From NCBI GenBank assembly GCA_934561725.1, contig CAKTGW010000106.1:1-5113 (forward strand): 5,113 bases of DNA. The letters are read 5' to 3'. Position 1 is the first letter of the stretch; each line of letters starts with the position of its first letter. The translations under genes and the position numbers were made by a program. This document shows, one piece after another, positions 5,096-5,113 of the stretch. This DNA comes from an uncultured Oscillospiraceae bacterium (GTDB lineage Bacteria > Bacillota > Clostridia > Oscillospirales > Oscillospiraceae). The notes beneath the pieces are model-generated. The model did not search any database. It was not told the DNA's origin and saw only the letters and a list, made by a program, of their open reading frames with translations.

Positions 5096-5113
5096 ACTTG
5101 TCTGTATCAGAGC

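Overview
The window looks like chromosomal DNA from a Gram-positive, mid-to-high GC Clostridia-type bacterium, probably a gut Oscillospiraceae or Lachnospiraceae relative. This is inferred from AGGAGG-type ribosome sites, near-consensus TTGACA/TATAAT promoters, a DegV family protein, a small zinc-finger anti-sigma factor and tight gene packing. No tRNA, rRNA, CRISPR array, transposase or phage gene is visible.

Left half (1-2188), minus strand: one operon reads leftward from a near-perfect housekeeping promoter (TTGACA, 17 bp, TATGAT) in the divergent intergenic region. Its order is a DegV/FakB-like lipid-binding protein, a small membrane methyltransferase of the isoprenylcysteine carboxylmethyltransferase/phospholipid methyltransferase type, and the first 211 codons of a GH3-family (acyl-acid amido synthetase-like) protein that runs off the left edge. 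Gene spacing is 4 nt and then a 4-nt ATGA overlap, so the three are very likely made together. All three families deal with acyl or lipid carboxylates, which makes this the best candidate for a poorly described pathway.

Middle (2302-3603), plus strand: an ECF RNA polymerase sigma factor overlaps the gene for its likely anti-sigma factor, which has a textbook Cx25Hx3Cx2C zinc motif, one membrane span and an unclassified outer domain. Upstream lie an ECF-type promoter, probably autoregulatory, and an A/T-only 21-bp palindrome touching its -35 element.

Right (3616-5095), plus strand: a second near-consensus promoter (TTGACT, 17 bp, TATACT) drives an alpha/beta hydrolase and a DUF1643 protein 5 nt apart. 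A rho-independent terminator closes the unit. No terminator separates the sigma operon from this pair, so read-through is possible.
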